Shown one piece after another: positions 60,496 through 64,000 of a stretch of DNA of 64,000 bases (its first letter is position 1; each line of letters begins with the position of its first letter). Below the pieces are notes generated by a model. That model had not been told where the DNA came from, searched no databases, and was given only the letters and a program-made list of their open reading frames with translations. The translations under genes were made by a program, and so were the position numbers. This stretch comes from Leptospiraceae bacterium (GTDB taxonomy: Bacteria > Spirochaetota > Leptospiria > Leptospirales > Leptospiraceae): positions 496,001 through 560,000 of the forward strand of contig JADJSX010000023.1 of the NCBI GenBank assembly GCA_016711485.1, read 5' to 3'.

Positions 60496-60753
60496 ATGGA
60501 GAAAAAATTGATTCAAGAGTTAGAACCTTTGTCCCAAACAAACTTTACACCTTTTTCAAAACCTAGTTTTTCCAATTCAGACCTTTTTGCTATGCACAGA
60601 GTCTTAGCGCATTGTGTAGAAAGTTTTACAGATTACTTAGAAAAGTCGAAGGAACCGATTCGTTTTACGGACAACGTAGTTCCTCTAAAAAAAGAATTTA
60701 TGAAATTTATACATATACCAGACGGTACACAAACTTTATTCGGCGAACTTTAA
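60496..60753 (+). CDS. Small hypothetical protein
   Basis: The 85-residue protein (MEKKLIQELEPLSQTNFTPF, MHRVLAHCVESFTDYLEKS) is charged and helical with no signal peptide or family. It ends 29 bp before the nucleotidase gene and is probably co-transcribed with it. The leader TTATAAGTATGG offers no strong Shine-Dalgarno. Confidence 0.55.
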   Translation: MEKKLIQELEPLSQTNFTPFSKPSFSNSDLFAMHRVLAHCVESFTDYLEKSKEPIRFTDNVVPLKKEFMKFIHIPDGTQTLFGEL

Positions 60754-60782
60754 ACGGCGAAAGTCCATTAACCGCACAAAAC

Positions 60783-61202
60783 ATGAAAAAGAAAATAGTC
60801 TATGTTGACTTGGATGGGGTGCTAGCCGATTATGACCAAGCAAAAATTGGTACAACGGAAGAAGAAAGAAGACAAAAAGGTTTTTTTGAAAATCTTTCCC
60901 CGATCGAAGGAGCCATTGAGGCTTTCAAAAAATTATCAGAAAAATACGAGACATATTTTTTATCCACTGCTCCTTGGACTAATTTACACGCCCCTTCTGA
61001 AAAACGAATCTGGGTCGAAAAACATCTAGGCGAATATGCATTTAAAAAGTTAATTTTAACGCATAACAAGAGTTTGCTCAAAGGAGACTACCTCATTGAT
61101 GACAGGCTGTTGAATGGTGTAGAAGATTTTGACGGAGAACATATTCATTTTGGTTCAGAAAAATTCAAAACTTGGAAAGATGTTTTAGATTATTTGCTTT
61201 AA
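60783..61202 (+). CDS. 5'(3')-deoxyribonucleotidase (HAD superfamily)
   Basis: The 139-residue HAD phosphatase has the catalytic motif KIVYVDLDGVLADYDQAK (nucleophile Asp at residue 8), motif II YFLSTAPWTNL and the C-terminal DDRLLNGVEDF motif. It matches the NT5C family that dephosphorylates deoxynucleoside monophosphates. ATG 60783 is chosen because the HAD motif starts 5 residues later. The longer frame from 60612 would mask the preceding gene. Confidence 0.88.
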   Translation: MKKKIVYVDLDGVLADYDQAKIGTTEEERRQKGFFENLSPIEGAIEAFKKLSEKYETYFLSTAPWTNLHAPSEKRIWVEKHLGEYAFKKLILTHNKSLLKGDYLIDDRLLNGVEDFDGEHIHFGSEKFKTWKDVLDYLL

Positions 61203-61324
61203 TTCTCAATTTTTATTAATAACTTTTATTTGACCTGAAATACTAAAGTTGTAACTGTGTTATCATTACCAAAATCTTAAAGTTATTGCATTAGATTGCT
61301 TCGTGATCTGTGTCAAAGGAAATC

Positions 61325-64000
61325 ATGATAGAAAAACTAATCGAATTTTCGATTCGTAAAAAATATATTGTCCTATTTATAACACTTCTTATCTCAATCA
61401 TTGGAATCTACAGTGCTTCAAAACTTTCCGTAGACGCTGTTCCTGACGTAACGAACGTCCAAGTTTCTGCTGTGACGGTCTCTGCCGGTTTATCTCCAAT
61501 GGAAGTCGAACAATTTATTACGAATCCTATTGAATTACAACTAATGGGAATCCCTGGAGCAACAGAAATTCGTTCTATTTCTAGAACAGGGATAAGTAGT
61601 GTAACAGTTGTGTTTGAGGATAATGTAAATATTTGGTTTGCAAGACAATTAGTAACCGAACGATTGAAAGTTGCAGAAAAAGAAATTCCAAATGAATACG
61701 GCAAGCCAGAATTATCCCCTGTTGCAACTGCACTTGGTGATATCTATGAATTTGTTTTAAACTCAGATAGGCATAGCCCTATGGAACTCCGAACTTATAT
61801 AGATTGGGAACTTTCAAAAAAAATAAAATCTGTCCCTGGTGTGATTGAAGTAAATTCTATAGGTGGAGAAGCTAAAGAATATCAAATTATTATAGATCCA
61901 AGAAACTTAGTAATGCATAACCTAACGTTGTCGGAAGTTTATGATGATATTAAATCTGCTAATACAAATACAGGCGGTGGGTATATCATCAAAGGAAAAG
62001 AACAAGTGGTGATTCGGGGAGAAGGTCAGTTTGAGGGTATTGATGAAATTAAAAGAGTTGCAGTAAGAACTGCCTCAGATGGAACACCTTTACTTCTAGG
62101 ACAAATTGCAGATGTAAAAATAGGTCCGTCTCTACGTTTTGGAATTGCTACTAAAAAACAAAAAGAAGTGGTAGCGGCTACTGTCATTATGCTCCTAGGG
62201 CAGAACTCTAGAAATGTAGTTGAAAACGTTAAATTAAAAATGGCTGAAATAGAAGCTACCCTCCCAGAGGGAATGAAAATAGAGCCATTTTATGACCGAT
62301 CCGAGTTTATCAATCGAGCATTGTCTACCATTTTTATTAATCTAACAGAGGGTGCACTTCTTGTTTTAGTTACTTTAATTATTACTCTTGGAACCATCAA
62401 AGGCGGAGCGCTCGTTGCGATGGCAATTCCTGTATCCATGTTAGTTGCGGTTATACTAATGAGACAACTAGATGTAGTTGGAAATTTAATGAGTTTAGGT
62501 GCACTCGATTTTGGACTCTTGGTAGATGGTTCTATCGTTATGCTAGAATCAGTTATGGCAGGATTTGTAACTAAAAAATACTTGTTTCAGAAACCGATGA
62601 ATAAGTTTGAAATTGCAGAAGTCACGGAAAGTATTATTTTAGAAAATTGTAATCGAGTAGGAAGAGCAGCTACATTTTCAGTTGCGATTATCATGTTAGT
62701 TTATTTGCCCCTTATGGCACTGGAAGGAGTGGAAGGGAGAATGATTCGCCCAATGGCGATTACCGTTGCGTTGGCTCTAGGAGCCGCTTTATTGTTTTCT
62801 TTAACTGTTTTTCCAGCTAGTCTTGCTGTTGTATTCCAAAAACCTATTTTTCATAAAAGCCATTATTGGGACTACTTAGAGGAAAAGTATAAATTACTCT
62901 TAGATTGGGCTTATCATAGAAAAAAGCAAATTTATCTAGGAGCACTAGGATTAGTAATTTTTTCATTATTACTCTCAACAACTTTGGGATCTGAATTTAT
63001 ACCTAGGATTGATGAAGGAGAATTGGAAATGGACGTTAAACGCCTTCCTTCTACTTCGATTGATTATTCTAGAGATCTGAATATGGAGATTGAAAAAGTA
63101 TTAGAAGACTTTGACGAAATTAAAAGCGTAGTCTCTCGTGTAGGAAGAGGAGAGTCTGCCGCCGAACCTCTTGGGACTGATGAAACTAGTATTATGATAA
63201 AACTAAAAGATAGAAGTGAATGGAAAAAGTCAAAGTCTAGAGAAGTATTAATGCTGGAAATTAAAGACAAAGTTTTACAGAATATTCCTTCTAGTTATGT
63301 CAGTATGTCCCAACCCATTGAAAATAGGGTTAACTCACTATTAGCTGGTTCAAAAGCAGATATAGTCGTAAAAGTTTACGGAGATGATTTAGAAAAACTA
63401 AAAAAAATTGGGGATGAAATATCGGCCACAATGAAAGATATTAATGGAACTGGTGATATACGAGTTCAACGTGTCTTAGGACTTCCTGTTCTTCGTGTAA
63501 ATGCTAATTATGATTTAATGGCTAGGTATGGAGTATCTGCGTCTGAAATATTACGAACTGTTGAAATGTTACGTGTTGGAACTAACGCAGGAAAAATTTT
63601 CGAAGGTCTTAAACGATTTGATCTGGTACTTCGTCTTGATTTAGATATTATCAAAGATATAAAGCAAATCAATAATATTCCAGTAATGACTATCACTGGT
63701 AAAACTATTCCCCTCGGTCAAGTTGCAGATATTGAACTTATTGAATCAGCTGCCTCTATTCAAAGAGAAGCCTTAAAGAGACGACTTTTTGTGGAAGTTA
63801 ATATTAGAGGTCGGGATTTGGTTAGTTACATTGAAGAAGCTCAACAAAAAACCTATAATACTATTAAAGACTTACCACTAGGTTATGAAGTAAAATGGGG
63901 TGGACAGTTTGAAAATTTTACAAGAGCAAAAAATAGACTAATGCTTGTTGTTCCCATTGCCCTTGCAATTATATTTGGAATGTTAGTTCTCGCTTTCGGA
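61325..64000 (+). CDS. CusA/CzcA-family heavy-metal efflux RND transporter (C-terminus beyond window)
   Basis: The frame is open from ATG 61325 (AAAGGA upstream) to the window end, about 892 codons. The N-terminus (EFSIRKKYIVLFITLLISII then KLSVDAVPDVTNVQVSAVTV) and the porter domain motif PVATALGDIYEFVL are typical of heavy-metal RND pumps. The transmembrane block (LMSLGALDFGLLVDGSIVML and GRPIFA-like EGVEGRMIRPMAITVALALG) has the conserved Asp-rich helix 4. The pump exports metals such as Cu/Ag or Co/Zn/Cd from periplasm with partner MFP and OMF proteins, which should lie outside this window. The metal cannot be inferred. Confidence 0.92.
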   Translation, partial: MIEKLIEFSIRKKYIVLFITLLISIIGIYSASKLSVDAVPDVTNVQVSAVTVSAGLSPMEVEQFITNPIELQLMGIPGATEIRSISRTGISSVTVVFEDNVNIWFARQLVTERLKVAEKEIPNEYGKPELSPVATALGDIYEFVLNSDRHSPMELRTYIDWELSKKIKSVPGVIEVNSIGGEAKEYQIIIDPRNLVMHNLTLSEVYDDIKSANTNTGGGYIIKGKEQVVIRGEGQFEGIDEIKRVAVRTASDGTPLLLGQIADVKIGPSLRFGIATKKQKEVVAATVIMLLGQNSRNVVENVKLKMAEIEATLPEGMKIEPFYDRSEFINRALSTIFINLTEGALLVLVTLIITLGTIKGGALVAMAIPVSMLVAVILMRQLDVVGNLMSLGALDFGLLVDGSIVMLESVMAGFVTKKYLFQKPMNKFEIAEVTESIILENCNRVGRAATFSVAIIMLVYLPLMALEGVEGRMIRPMAITVALALGAALLFSLTVFPASLAVVFQKPIFHKSHYWDYLEEKYKLLLDWAYHRKKQIYLGALGLVIFSLLLSTTLGSEFIPRIDEGELEMDVKRLPSTSIDYSRDLNMEIEKVLEDFDEIKSVVSRVGRGESAAEPLGTDETSIMIKLKDRSEWKKSKSREVLMLEIKDKVLQNIPSSYVSMSQPIENRVNSLLAGSKADIVVKVYGDDLEKLKKIGDEISATMKDINGTGDIRVQRVLGLPVLRVNANYDLMARYGVSASEILRTVEMLRVGTNAGKIFEGLKRFDLVLRLDLDIIKDIKQINNIPVMTITGKTIPLGQVADIELIESAASIQREALKRRLFVEVNIRGRDLVSYIEEAQQKTYNTIKDLPLGYEVKWGGQFENFTRAKNRLMLVVPIALAIIFGMLVLAFG

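Noticed and set aside
1..64000. CRISPR arrays, rRNA genes and a replication origin
   Set aside because: No regularly spaced direct repeats, no rRNA-like stretch and no cluster of DnaA boxes were seen. Tandem similarities are paralogous genes or dispersed repeats.

Overview
The window is AT-rich chromosomal DNA from a spirochaete of the family Leptospiraceae. The best evidence is a clear orthologue of the Leptospira OmpA-like surface lipoprotein Loa22 (55416-56132). Supporting evidence is the many lipoproteins with loose spirochaetal lipoboxes, together with ordinary housekeeping genes of low GC content. I cannot assign genus or species from this window alone.

Layout. 1-8900: a cut-off SLC12-type transporter, a pseudouridine synthase, YjdM/PhnA, a four-gene plus-strand group (AhpD-like, NTF2-like, AraC regulator, MOSC protein), a broken DUF4160/DUF2442 pair and a YhhN protein. 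9450-16400: secreted and envelope proteins on the minus strand (HetC-like protein, two lipoproteins, a TonB-dependent receptor), then a secreted caspase-fold protein whose signal peptide and catalytic domain lie in different frames, joined at an A AAA AAG slippery heptamer. 16400-19260: three repeated GC-rich hairpin/RBS modules with two toxin-antitoxin pairs, a tail-collar protein and a lipoprotein.

19250-32750 is a decay zone. It holds a 290-bp MITE family whose ends match a degraded IS701-like element (22198-23521), IS3-family copies, a class C-like group II intron and many broken genes. Among the broken genes are two effector-like proteins sharing an N-terminal motif (xDNxPAxGQEI) after a hydrophobic segment, each followed by a small lipoprotein. 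One carries an HELIH metallopeptidase motif and the other an NlpC/P60-like Cys/His pair. This is the best candidate for an undescribed system here, a decaying toxin/immunity-like family.

32800-38800: uvrB with an abutting HATPase regulator, trmL, an S1-domain protein and a membrane-anchored protein. 38900-43000: three tandem secreted lipase-like paralogues, the third truncated and interrupted by an intact ISAs1-family element with a 10-bp target duplication. 43300-49700: an amino-sugar operon (glmM, glmS, a GlmU-like protein) with a biotin-dependent carboxyltransferase, then tRNA-Val and rpsT. 49870-52440: three uncharacterised genes and a glycosyltransferase. 52690-54300: a second MITE with IS3 inside it. 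54370-64000: conserved genes (rluD, loa22, ArsC-like, Sua5-like, maf, holA, a 5'-nucleotidase) and the start of a CusA/CzcA-type efflux pump.

All calls come from reading the sequence; no database search was run. Many frameshifts fall in homopolymers, so some could be assembly errors. Exact target duplications and in-frame rejoining support the main insertions as real.
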